The notes beneath the pieces were generated by a model. The model had not been told where the DNA came from and did not search any database. It saw nothing but the letters and a program-made list of their open reading frames with translations. The position numbers and the translations under genes are program-made. Of a DNA stretch of 6,854 nt, positions 1 to 6,386 are shown piece after piece (the first letter of the stretch is position 1; every line of letters begins with the position of its first letter). This DNA comes from an uncultured bacterium. Its GTDB lineage: Bacteria > Pseudomonadota > Gammaproteobacteria > Burkholderiales > Burkholderiaceae_E. The DNA lies in NCBI GenBank assembly GCA_903864485.1, contig CAIPGD010000180.1, positions 1 through 6,854 of the forward strand, written 5' to 3'.

Positions 1-81
1 ACCATTGAGCCGGTCCAGATCGCAGGTGCCCTGATTGTCGTCGTCACCGTCATGATCCTGGGCCTACGGCGCTCCGGGTAG
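1..81 (+). CDS. C-terminal end of an EamA/DMT-type membrane transporter (partial)
   Basis: The first frame is open from base 1 to the TAG at 79-81 and gives 26 residues. They read TIEPVQIAGALIVVVTVMIL followed by GLRRSG. An acidic residue plus Pro, then a Gly-Ala-hydrophobic helix and a short basic tail, is the usual last transmembrane segment of drug/metabolite transporter (EamA) proteins, where a conserved Glu-Pro precedes the final helix. The basic end fits a cytoplasmic C-terminus. Substrate cannot be told from this fragment, and other polytopic membrane proteins could end the same way. The rest of the gene lies left of the window. In-frame repeats continue beyond the stop (see the spacer entry). 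Confidence 0.6.
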   Translation, partial: TIEPVQIAGALIVVVTVMILGLRRSG

Positions 82-83
82 CG

Positions 84-148
84 TCACTTTCAACCTCACT
101 TCCAACCGCACTTCCCGTAAGATTCCGACTCCAGTCCCGACTCAGCAG
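84..148 (+). repeat. 12-base imperfect tandem repeats in the transporter-TPR spacer
   Basis: The 113-base spacer 82-194 holds two adjoining sets of pyrimidine-rich repeats, both with a 12-base period. The first set is TCACTTTCAACC (84-95), TCACTTCCAACC (96-107) and a degenerate third copy (108-119). The second set is two copies beginning CCGACTC at 125 and 137. In the frame of the upstream gene the first set reads HFQP, HFQP, HFP and then TAA at 118-120. No convincing promoter was found in 149-194. A weak GGA at 185-187 precedes the next start by 7 bases. Confidence 0.6.
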
Positions 149-194
149 CACGGCATTCATTTCTTCACTGCCCGATCAAACTGCGGATTCCAAA

Positions 195-1199
195 ATGCAC
201 ACCCCACTGCACAGTCTCGCGAATCGCTCACTGAAACGTTTTTCCCAGGCGCTCTTGGTTGGAGCCCTTGCCCTCCTGAGCGCAATGGCGTTTGCCCTCC
301 CTGCGCCCAAAGACATTGAGCAGGCGGTGCAGGCCGGCAATTATCAACAGGCTGAGACCTTGGTGCGGGAAGTCCTGCGCGAAAAGCCTGAAAGCGCCAA
401 GGCCCACTATGAACTCGGGCAAATTTTGGCTCGCCAGGCGCGGTTGCCCGAAGCACATAAAGAGCTCGTCAGGGCCCAGGAAATCGACCCGGCGTTGAAA
501 TTCACCAACAAGCCAGAAAAGTTTCGCGATCTGTTCGAACGCACCGGCGCGCCCGGGGCCGGCGTCACTGTGTCGTCTGGCCTGCACAGCGCTCCGATTT
601 CGAATTCGTCCGCTAACGCTTCCGCAAATCCATCTGCGAGTCAGCCCTCGACCAATTCGCAGCGCCCCGCAGCTGCCGAAGGCATCGGCAGTTCAATCCC
701 GATGTCGTATGTCTGGATTGGTCTAATTGGCGTCGGTATCCTGGCTTTTCTCCTGGTCCGGAATGCTCGTAATTCGTCGCAAGCTCAGCCCACCGCGGCG
801 TATGGAAATGCCCTGGCGACCGCTGGCGTTCCGCAGCGCGGCTTTGGTGGTCAACCCGGCGGCTTTGGTGGTCAACCCGGCGGCTTTGGTGGTCAACCCG
901 GATATGGTGGCTACGGCCCAGGCGCTCCCAATAGCGGCCCAGGCGCCATGACGGGTGCGGTAGTGGGTGGCTTGGCCGGCGTCGCCGCAGGCTACGCGCT
1001 CTCAAAAGCGCTCGAAGGCGATCATCACGACACCAGTCAGCATTCGCTCCAAAACCCCGCATCCGACCAATTTCAACCCCTGTCATCGGGACCGAGTCAG
1101 GATTTCGGCGCCTTCGATTCAGGATCGGGCGACGGTTGGGATAGCGGCGGTGACAGTTCCGGGGGTGACAGTTCCGGCGGAGGCGGCGACGACTGGTGA
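195..1199 (+). CDS. Exported membrane-anchored TPR protein with glycine-rich C-terminal tail
   Basis: The 334-residue product begins with a basic stretch and a hydrophobic signal sequence (about 15-34) with a plausible cleavage site after Ala-Phe-Ala at 32-34. Two tetratricopeptide units follow (about 37-66 and 67-100), with typical signatures such as A-x-x-x-G-N-Y-x-x-A and A-H-Y-E-L-G-x-x-L-A. A Ser/Asn/Ala-rich linker spans 121-165. A strong transmembrane helix at 169-189 ends in basic residues. A glycine-rich part contains three GFGGQPG repeats (216-236), then a small-residue hydrophobic segment (251-270) and a Ser/Gly/Asp tail ending GGGGDDW. TPR units usually mediate protein contacts, so a scaffold or assembly role at the inner membrane is the best inference; no enzyme motif is visible. 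The TPR half is probably periplasmic. Its stop overlaps the NADH dehydrogenase start, implying co-expression. ATG 195 is chosen because it gives a complete signal peptide, although the ribosome binding site is weak. Confidence 0.85.
   Translation: MHTPLHSLANRSLKRFSQALLVGALALLSAMAFALPAPKDIEQAVQAGNYQQAETLVREVLREKPESAKAHYELGQILARQARLPEAHKELVRAQEIDPALKFTNKPEKFRDLFERTGAPGAGVTVSSGLHSAPISNSSANASANPSASQPSTNSQRPAAAEGIGSSIPMSYVWIGLIGVGILAFLLVRNARNSSQAQPTAAYGNALATAGVPQRGFGGQPGGFGGQPGGFGGQPGYGGYGPGAPNSGPGAMTGAVVGGLAGVAAGYALSKALEGDHHDTSQHSLQNPASDQFQPLSSGPSQDFGAFDSGSGDGWDSGGDSSGGDSSGGGGDDW
840..902 (+). repeat. Three tandem 21-base repeats coding GFGGQPG
   Basis: Three head-to-tail 21-base units, starting at 840, 861 and 882, lie inside the TPR gene. 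The first two are identical and the third differs only in its last base. Because the unit is seven codons long, gain or loss of copies keeps the frame. The near-perfect DNA identity, including synonymous positions, points to recent slippage or unequal exchange. A shorter 15-base pair of repeats (1149-1163 and 1164-1178, coding GDSSG) occurs in the tail of the same gene. Confidence 0.9.
1179..1183 (+). promoter_or_regulatory. Candidate ribosome binding site for the NADH dehydrogenase, inside the TPR gene tail
   Basis: GGAGG lies 12 bases before the GTG start at 1196, within glycine codons of the upstream gene. The spacing is longer than ideal, so re-initiation by ribosomes ending at the overlapping TGA may matter more than this site. 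Confidence 0.45.
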
Positions 1200-2545
1200 T
1201 TGACCCACCCCGACCTCGAGTCCTGATCATCGGCGGAGGCTTCGGGGGACTTGAAGCCGCCAGGGCGCTAGCGAAAGCGCCTGTTGATATCACCCTGGTC
1301 GACAAGACCAACCACCATCTTTTTCAGCCACTGCTATATCAGGTGGCAACCGCAGGATTGGCTGCACCAGCCATCGCAGCGCCGATCCGGAGTCTGTTTC
1401 GAAGCCAGAGCAATCTGACGACTTTGCTTGCCGAGGTCGTTCAGATTGATGCCCCGGGCCAACGGGTCCTGCTTTCTGATGGATCCTCGCTGCTCTTCGA
1501 TCACCTGATCGTTGCCGCCGGCGCCACGCACAGTTACTTTGGCCATGACGAGTGGGAGCAACATGCCCCCGGGCTCAAAACCCTCGAAGATGCATTCGAA
1601 ATCCGCCGACGCGTGCTGTTTGCATTCGAGTCCGCCGAAAAAGAGCCTGACCCGGAGCGGCGCAAGATCTGGCTGACGCTCTGTGTGGTCGGCGCCGGTC
1701 CCACCGGCGTCGAGATGGCGGGCGCGTTTGCGGAAATTGCCCGCCAGACCTTGATCGGCGAGTTCCGACGGATCGACCCCCATCACGCCAGAATCCTTCT
1801 GCTCGAAGGTGGGCCGCGGGTCCTTCAGGCGATGCCACCTGATTTGAGCGCAAAAGCCCTGACACAACTTCAAAAGCTCGGAGTGGAAGTCCGGCTCAAT
1901 TCGATTGTCACCGATCTGGACGCCAATGGATTGCAGGTCCGCGGTCCGGCCCCTGCCGGTGTCGCCGGTGAGATTTCTTATCGTATCGGTAGTAAATGCG
2001 TGGTCTGGGCCGCTGGCGTCGCCGCTTCGCCACTGGGCAAACAATTGGCGTTGAGCACGGGCTGCACCGTCGATCGCGCGGGACGAGTTGTCGTCGAACC
2101 CGACCTGAGCGTGGCCGGCTTTTCGAATATCAGCGTGATCGGCGACCTCGCCGCCGCGCTTAGTTATCACCCTGGTGGCCCCCCCACAGAGGTTCCCGGC
2201 GTGTCACCCGGTGCGAAGCAGATGGGGCGCGTGGCCGCACGTAACGTATTGCATCGGATCGCCCAAACAACAACGACCCCGTTTGTTTATCAGGATTACG
2301 GCAATCTGGCGACGATCGGTCATAACGCAGCGGTGGTTGATCTCAGTACGCCGGCCGGGGCCCTCCGTTTCTCGGGTCGATGGGCGTGGTGGTTTTGGCT
2401 CCTCGCGCATATCTATTTTCTGATCGGATTTCGCAACCGCCTCGTCGTGATGCTGGACTGGGGCGCCGCCTATCTGAGCTTTAGTCGCAATGCCCGGGTG
2501 GTCGCTGGCACCCTGCAAAATCACACCCACAGCGGCGAAAGCTGA
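1196..2545 (+). CDS. ndh: Type II NADH:quinone oxidoreductase (NDH-2), FAD-dependent
   Basis: This 449-residue protein matches the usual NDH-2 length. Family knowledge: NDH-2 passes electrons from NADH through FAD to membrane quinone without pumping protons. Visible motifs are the N-terminal FAD-binding fold GGGFGG (13-18) with the ribose-binding acid D36; the NDH-2 signature FQPLLYQVATAGL (43-55); the second, NADH-binding fold VVGAGPTGVE (164-173); the WAAG stretch near 270; the FAD-contacting GD pair (316-317); and VPGVSPGAKQMG (333-344), corresponding to the quinone-site region with Q342. Near the C-terminus an aromatic hydrophobic helix (about 396-413) and an amphipathic stretch probably hold the enzyme on the inner membrane. 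The start is GTG at 1196, overlapping the TPR stop as GTGA; no nearby ATG would keep the first FAD motif. The symbol is by family; other pyridine-nucleotide disulfide oxidoreductases are less likely given the FQPLLYQ signature. Confidence 0.92.
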   Translation: MIDPPRPRVLIIGGGFGGLEAARALAKAPVDITLVDKTNHHLFQPLLYQVATAGLAAPAIAAPIRSLFRSQSNLTTLLAEVVQIDAPGQRVLLSDGSSLLFDHLIVAAGATHSYFGHDEWEQHAPGLKTLEDAFEIRRRVLFAFESAEKEPDPERRKIWLTLCVVGAGPTGVEMAGAFAEIARQTLIGEFRRIDPHHARILLLEGGPRVLQAMPPDLSAKALTQLQKLGVEVRLNSIVTDLDANGLQVRGPAPAGVAGEISYRIGSKCVVWAAGVAASPLGKQLALSTGCTVDRAGRVVVEPDLSVAGFSNISVIGDLAAALSYHPGGPPTEVPGVSPGAKQMGRVAARNVLHRIAQTTTTPFVYQDYGNLATIGHNAAVVDLSTPAGALRFSGRWAWWFWLLAHIYFLIGFRNRLVVMLDWGAAYLSFSRNARVVAGTLQNHTHSGES

Positions 2546-2562
2546 TCCACGCCGCGATCAGC
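2541..2562. terminator. Inverted repeat across two convergent stop codons, possible bidirectional terminator
   Basis: GCTGATC (2541-2547) and GATCAGC (2556-2562) are perfect 7-base inverted copies with an 8-base GC-rich loop. The TGA of the NADH dehydrogenase (2543-2545) and that of the MAPEG gene (2558-2560, - strand) lie one in each arm. There is no T-run on either side, so this is not a standard intrinsic terminator. It may only slow or mark the ends of the two converging transcripts, or arise partly by chance. Confidence 0.4.
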
Positions 2563-2986
2563 CCTGCCTGAAGGCTGCGAGCACGAGGCCGGCCGCTCCA
2601 CCGAGCCAGGTCAGGACATAGATCACCTGCGAGAGCAAAAACGCCGGGCGCCGCGAGGTCGGATCTGCCGCATAGGCCAACGCATACCAGACCCGCGCAG
2701 CGATCCAGATTCCACCCAGTGCCCCAGCCAGCGGGTCGTTCCAGCCAAACGCACAGATCCAAAGAGCGGGCAGGAAAACCAGAGCGCCCTCCTGGGTGTT
2801 CATCTGAATCCGATAGGCCCGCTTAAACGGCTCATCCCGGTGGGGATCGCCGGGTTCAACGGACGTCATTTCTGGCGCCTTGATCCCAAGGCGAAGACGC
2901 TGCCAGCCGACCCAGCCAGCCGCACAACTCAGGAGGAGCGCCACCCCGAGCGTCATGGTGCACGCCCAGGGGTAGGTGAACGCCAT
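2558..2986 (-). CDS. MAPEG-family small membrane protein
   Basis: The 142-residue protein has four predicted membrane helices (about 7-28, 65-82, 85-106 and 118-138), the layout of the MAPEG family (membrane-associated proteins in eicosanoid and glutathione metabolism). Family marks are the loop and second-helix motif R-x-Q-x-N-x-x-E (R59, Q61, N63, E66) and the third-helix pattern G-x-x-W-x-x-x-R-x-x-Y-x-x-x-Y with R98 and Y101, followed by a positively charged turn and a Ser-containing fourth helix. Eukaryotic members use glutathione; roles of bacterial members are mostly unknown, so substrate is not assigned. ATG 2986 lies 17 bases after the stop of the S8 peptidase gene, and the AAGGA that overlaps that stop may serve as its ribosome binding site at a rather long spacing. 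It is the last gene of the leftward operon and converges on the NADH dehydrogenase gene, with 12 bases between their stops. Confidence 0.85.
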   Translation of the reverse strand: MAFTYPWACTMTLGVALLLSCAAGWVGWQRLRLGIKAPEMTSVEPGDPHRDEPFKRAYRIQMNTQEGALVFLPALWICAFGWNDPLAGALGGIWIAARVWYALAYAADPTSRRPAFLLSQVIYVLTWLGGAAGLVLAAFRQG

Positions 2987-3003
2987 CAGACTTGGTCGGG
3001 TCC

Positions 3004-4944
3004 TTATTGAACCCGAGATTGAGCGCGCTCGAGCGCCTTGGCTGGATGCATCAGGGTCCGGCGCCCGTCGGTGGTCTTCTCAGCGGTCTCCCGAATCAGT
3101 GCAATCACTTGAGTCGGCGTGAGCGAAGGCTTCACCGCCAGTAGTTTGGCCGCCAGATTGGCCACATTGGGTGAGGCCATCGAAGTTCCCGACAGGGCAA
3201 CCCGCATGCCACCCGGCAAGAAACTGTCGACCTGATAGCCGTTCGCATGAACAACCACGGTCGGGCCGTAACTGGTGAATGAAGCTTCATCGCCCGCCCG
3301 GTCGACTGCGCCCACGGTCAGGAGGTTGGGCGCGATGATGCTCGATGGAATCGACTCGTCAAAAGTGGCATCCGAATCGCTGTTACCAGCCGCCGTAATA
3401 AAGAGAATTTCCGGCGCGCGGGCGAACACTTGCGCCAATCCCTTTTTCTCGATCTCAAAGAGCTGGCGGGCTAGCGCTTTCCGGCCCTCCGTCGAACCCC
3501 CGAGGCCGCACTTCTCAAGACCGTCTTCCACGCTCTTGACGTCCCCGCCCCAACTCATATTGACCACGCGAACTTTATTTTTCTTGAAAAAATTCAAATA
3601 TTCGGCATAGGTGGCTGCGGTTCGCTTCGAGAGCTCGACGCTGGGGCAAGGATCAGGCTGAAGTTTGTAATCAAACGAAATCCGCGCATTCAGCAGTCGG
3701 ACCCACGGATTGCCCTCCACCGTGATCCCAGCGACGTGGGTGCCGTGCACGTAATTGCCAACCAAACCCAGTGCTTCAACCGCTTCCTTGAATTCAGCTG
3801 GTTTGAGCGTCGAGAAGTAGCGCTTGACCTCGCCAGCCTCGGCGCTGTCGACGTTGGCCTGCATGTCAGAAAATCCCTTCGTGCGGGCAAGCATCAACGG
3901 CAACTGTGGCGTCATCGTCGAGGGGATCGGGTACAACGCACTCTTGGCGGGCTTGGCGAACAGGTCAAAAGCGATACTCGCCGGTTGGCCGTTGGCGCCC
4001 TTTCGAACTTGCCCACCGAACAACGGAAAATCGACGCCGCTGTCCCACACTGCGACGTTGACGGCCTGGTAAGGGCCACTGGCCGGTAGCGTCACCGAAC
4101 GTGCTGCCCAGATGTCCTGCTTCTCGACTTTGTGTTGATTCAGGTATTCACCATAGACCGCAACCAAGGTGGATTTGAGAGGGAGTGCCGTCTCCAATGC
4201 AAAGCGGGCGTTAATCAAGCGCGGGGCGAGATCAGAACTCAGGCTTCCGGTCTTCTTTAAGGTGGGCTCGAGAACGTTCAGCACGCCACCCAAAATCAAG
4301 CTCTCGCTGATGAGTTCAGCGCTCGCCTTGAATTCGCGGATTTCGTTGCCAACGACTTCAAATGGCAATGATTTCAATTCCTGCCGCAGTGCTGCCGCGA
4401 CCGCAGCGACATAGGCCGGGCTATTCACCGACCCAGTTGACTGAGCTGCCGACACCATCGCCCGCAGCCGCATGCCTGACAAGAGCTTCAGCGCAGGTTT
4501 GTCTTCGAGCGCCCGGATCGTCTCGGCACCCGCCAGGGCCGCGGCATAGTTGCCGGCGAGGAAATCCAGCTGCATCAACACGGCGCGCAGATTCTGCACC
4601 GCTGACTTGTCGGCGATGTCGTAACGCGCCAGCGTCGATTCAGCATCAGCACGGATCGCTTGCGTGACGCGCACGAAGGTCGCCTGATCACGGACCACCT
4701 TTTCCAGGGAGTCCGTGATCGCATAGCTGAAGGTCGGCAAATCCGCGGCCTTATCGATCCGCTTCAGGTCAGCTGCGACGGCAGACGCTGGCGCTATCAG
4801 GCTCAGCGAGATCACCGCCGGGATCAATGTGACCGCCGGGGTGGCCGCGATTGCCATGACCGATGCGATCGACGTGATCGACGTGCGGTTGATGAGGGCT
4901 AACCCTCTGGTAACCGTTGATAAACGATTAAAAAGATTCGACAT
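3004..4944 (-). CDS. Exported S8 (subtilisin-family) serine peptidase with long N-terminal domain
   Basis: The 646-residue protein carries the full subtilisin catalytic set: Asp301 in VAVWDSGVD, His400 in HGTHVAGI, oxyanion-hole Asn521 in TAAGN, and Ser588 in GTSMASP. It should be an active endopeptidase. The N-terminus has arginines at 7, 13 and 20 and a long hydrophobic run to about 55, ending in Ala-rich sites near 53-58, so Sec export is expected. Residues 61-280 form a largely helical, Ala/Leu-rich domain that I do not recognise; it may be a propeptide or a binding domain. The Asp-His distance is 99 residues, against about 32 in subtilisin BPN', so a sizeable insertion lies between them. 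Cys433 and Cys479 could form a disulfide outside the cytoplasm. The protein stops soon after the Ser region, with no C-terminal sorting or autotransporter domain. GGAG (4952-4955, - strand) seven bases before ATG 4944 supports this start. Substrate is unknown. Confidence 0.92.
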   Translation of the reverse strand: MSNLFNRLSTVTRGLALINRTSITSIASVMAIAATPAVTLIPAVISLSLIAPASAVAADLKRIDKAADLPTFSYAITDSLEKVVRDQATFVRVTQAIRADAESTLARYDIADKSAVQNLRAVLMQLDFLAGNYAAALAGAETIRALEDKPALKLLSGMRLRAMVSAAQSTGSVNSPAYVAAVAAALRQELKSLPFEVVGNEIREFKASAELISESLILGGVLNVLEPTLKKTGSLSSDLAPRLINARFALETALPLKSTLVAVYGEYLNQHKVEKQDIWAARSVTLPASGPYQAVNVAVWDSGVDFPLFGGQVRKGANGQPASIAFDLFAKPAKSALYPIPSTMTPQLPLMLARTKGFSDMQANVDSAEAGEVKRYFSTLKPAEFKEAVEALGLVGNYVHGTHVAGITVEGNPWVRLLNARISFDYKLQPDPCPSVELSKRTAATYAEYLNFFKKNKVRVVNMSWGGDVKSVEDGLEKCGLGGSTEGRKALARQLFEIEKKGLAQVFARAPEILFITAAGNSDSDATFDESIPSSIIAPNLLTVGAVDRAGDEASFTSYGPTVVVHANGYQVDSFLPGGMRVALSGTSMASPNVANLAAKLLAVKPSLTPTQVIALIRETAEKTTDGRRTLMHPAKALERAQSRVQ

Positions 4945-4951
4945 CAGTACG

Positions 4952-4955
4952 CTCC
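4952..4955 (-). promoter_or_regulatory. Ribosome binding site of the S8 peptidase gene, behind a T8 tract
   Basis: On the - strand GGAG precedes ATG 4944 by seven bases, which fixes the start of the peptidase. Directly upstream lies a run of eight T (A8 at 4956-4963 on the + strand), inside the 24-base gap after the SDR stop. The only hairpin before the T-run is a 3-bp CGC/GCG stem, too weak to call a terminator. Confidence 0.7.
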
Positions 4956-4968
4956 AAAAAAAACGCGC

Positions 4969-5781
4969 TCAGCGGCGAGTCTGGGTTGAACCCAGATGCA
5001 TCCCCGCGTCGAGCTGTAACAATTCCCCGGTCATCGTGCGCGCACTGGTGATGAGCCACACAATGGCCTCGGCGACATCCTCTGGACTGCTGGCTTGACC
5101 GAGCGGGGTCGCCTGCTCGTTCGCCGCCTTGATCTTGTCGTATTGCTCCTGACCCACCCCGTCAACGAACCATCGGGTGGTGATCAGCCCTGGACACACG
5201 GCATTGACCCGAACCTCGGGCGCCATTGCCCGCGCCAGATGAAGCGTCAATGCGTTGATAGCTCCCTTGGACGCCACGTAGGCCACTGAAGAACCGATAC
5301 CCAGTGAGCCCGCTACCGATGACACATTCACGATCGCGCCCCGCGATTCGCGCAGATGCGGCGCACACGCGCGAATCATCTGAAAGGCCCCCACGGTGTT
5401 GACGCCGAGGATGCGCTGAAACGTCTCGGCGTCCTGCGCGTCCCAATTGCTCGGGCCCGCAAAACTGGTGATGCCCGCGTTGTTGACCAGCGCATCGATC
5501 CGGCCCCATTGACGAATCGCTGCTTCGGTCATGGCCTTGCAATCCGTATCCTGAGCGACGTCCGCCCGCACTAAGAGGGTGTCGGCTTCGGCCTGCTCGC
5601 AGGCCAGTTGCGACTGACGCGCCTCGGATTCGCTCCGCGAATAATTGATCACCACACGCCACCCGCGTTGCGCGAACATCAGCGCAGTCGCAGCACCGAC
5701 GCCCGTCCCTGAGCCCGTAATCAAGGCTACTTTGGGTCCCTGCGCTGTCATTTCAGGCTCTTGTACTGTCTGATTCGCCAT
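4969..5781 (-). CDS. Short-chain dehydrogenase/reductase (classical SDR, FabG-like)
   Basis: This is a classical SDR of 270 residues, near the usual 250 plus a short N-terminal extension. Numbering from ATG 5781, it shows the cofactor motif TGSGTGVG (22-29), D74 of the adenine pocket, NNAG (100-103), and the catalytic tetrad N128, S155, Y168 and K172 in YVASK. A Pro-Gly motif follows in VNAVCPG. Arg49 just after the second strand (NYSRS) favours NADP(H) over NAD(H), by family knowledge. The reaction is oxidation or reduction of a hydroxyl or carbonyl group; the substrate cannot be read from sequence. It may be a cytoplasmic 3-oxoacyl reductase or a catabolic alcohol dehydrogenase. GTG at 5784 directly precedes ATG 5781, and ATG 5751 (Met11), with an AAGAG before it, is also possible. 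The gap after the DUF2889 stop is 5 bases, so the two genes are almost surely co-transcribed. Confidence 0.88.
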   Translation of the reverse strand: MANQTVQEPEMTAQGPKVALITGSGTGVGAATALMFAQRGWRVVINYSRSESEARQSQLACEQAEADTLLVRADVAQDTDCKAMTEAAIRQWGRIDALVNNAGITSFAGPSNWDAQDAETFQRILGVNTVGAFQMIRACAPHLRESRGAIVNVSSVAGSLGIGSSVAYVASKGAINALTLHLARAMAPEVRVNAVCPGLITTRWFVDGVGQEQYDKIKAANEQATPLGQASSPEDVAEAIVWLITSARTMTGELLQLDAGMHLGSTQTRR

Positions 5782-5786
5782 CACGA

Positions 5787-6383
5787 TTAGCTCTGTGGGG
5801 TGCTTGTTGAACGCTTGCCAGTGAAATACTCAGGCTGGAGTTGCGCAACCACTTCGCCGTCCGACGCCCAGGCAATGCAGCCATCGATAAAGAAAGGGCG
5901 ACCGCCTAGTTGGATCCGATCAGGTCGCCGCGTTTCTCCGTCTGGCGTCCAACCCCCGATCGTCTGAAACGCTACCGTGGCCATCGGAAACAATAGCTCC
6001 CGTACGTGAGTACAGCCGCGGGTTTGTCCGACCGCAACTTGCACGGCCTGACGCCAGCCGCTCCCAATCGCAGCCCCGACCAGCGCGCTGAAATTCGGCT
6101 TGGCGGTCTGACAGGTTGGGTACGGCGCTGCGGGCATTGAAACCTCAATGGCGCGCACCACCATGTCGTCGCCCAGGGTCAGCCGGACCCACATCTCATG
6201 CACATGCGACCCCGCAGGGCGAGGGCCGCGATAGGCTTCCGTATAGTCATAAGACTTGGTATCGACCATCCGGGCTTCGATATCGTAGAGACCATCATCA
6301 CGCCGAAAACCATCACAAACAATGGTTCGGGTATGGAGCGGCTGGCGGGCGACGGGCGACGAGAGGCTCATAGCAGCGTGCAT
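5787..6383 (-). CDS. DUF2889 family protein
   Basis: The 198-residue protein is recognised as DUF2889 from its conserved blocks: LHTRTIVCDGFRRDDGLYDI (about 16-35), V-D-T-K near 40, H-x-M-W-x-R-L-T (about 62-69), P-Y-P-x-C (87-91), and the block RGCTHVREL (122-130) followed by a hydrophobic helix with F-Q-T. The conserved Cys and His residues could bind a metal or serve catalysis, but no function is established that I know of. There is no signal peptide or membrane helix, so it is likely cytoplasmic. It heads a leftward operon, five bases before the SDR start. The start is uncertain: TTG 6386 adds one residue, ATG 6383 is used here, and ATG 6371 is possible. None has a clear ribosome binding site, so a very short leader or a leaderless message is conceivable. 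Confidence 0.8.
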   Translation of the reverse strand: MHAAMSLSSPVARQPLHTRTIVCDGFRRDDGLYDIEARMVDTKSYDYTEAYRGPRPAGSHVHEMWVRLTLGDDMVVRAIEVSMPAAPYPTCQTAKPNFSALVGAAIGSGWRQAVQVAVGQTRGCTHVRELLFPMATVAFQTIGGWTPDGETRRPDRIQLGGRPFFIDGCIAWASDGEVVAQLQPEYFTGKRSTSTPQS

Positions 6384-6386
6384 CAA

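Noticed and set aside
613..1311. 232-codon open frame on the - strand opposite the TPR gene
   Set aside because: It is very rich in Arg, Ser and Pro with repeated low-complexity pieces that mirror the sense-strand glycine repeats; no domain or ribosome binding site is visible. The sense gene has clear TPR and signal features.
1334..2170. 278-codon open frame on the - strand opposite the NADH dehydrogenase gene
   Set aside because: Long antisense frames are common in GC-rich genes. Its product shows no recognisable motif, while the sense frame has all NDH-2 motifs.
4964..4985. Intrinsic terminator before the S8 peptidase gene (hairpin plus T8)
   Set aside because: The only stem next to the T-run is CGC-TGA-GCG, three base pairs, too weak for a terminator call.
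5751..5784. Start of the SDR at GTG 5784 or ATG 5751 in place of ATG 5781
   Set aside because: Both remain possible. ATG 5781 was preferred over the adjacent GTG because of codon choice, and over 5751 because it keeps tight spacing with the preceding gene; the evidence is not decisive.
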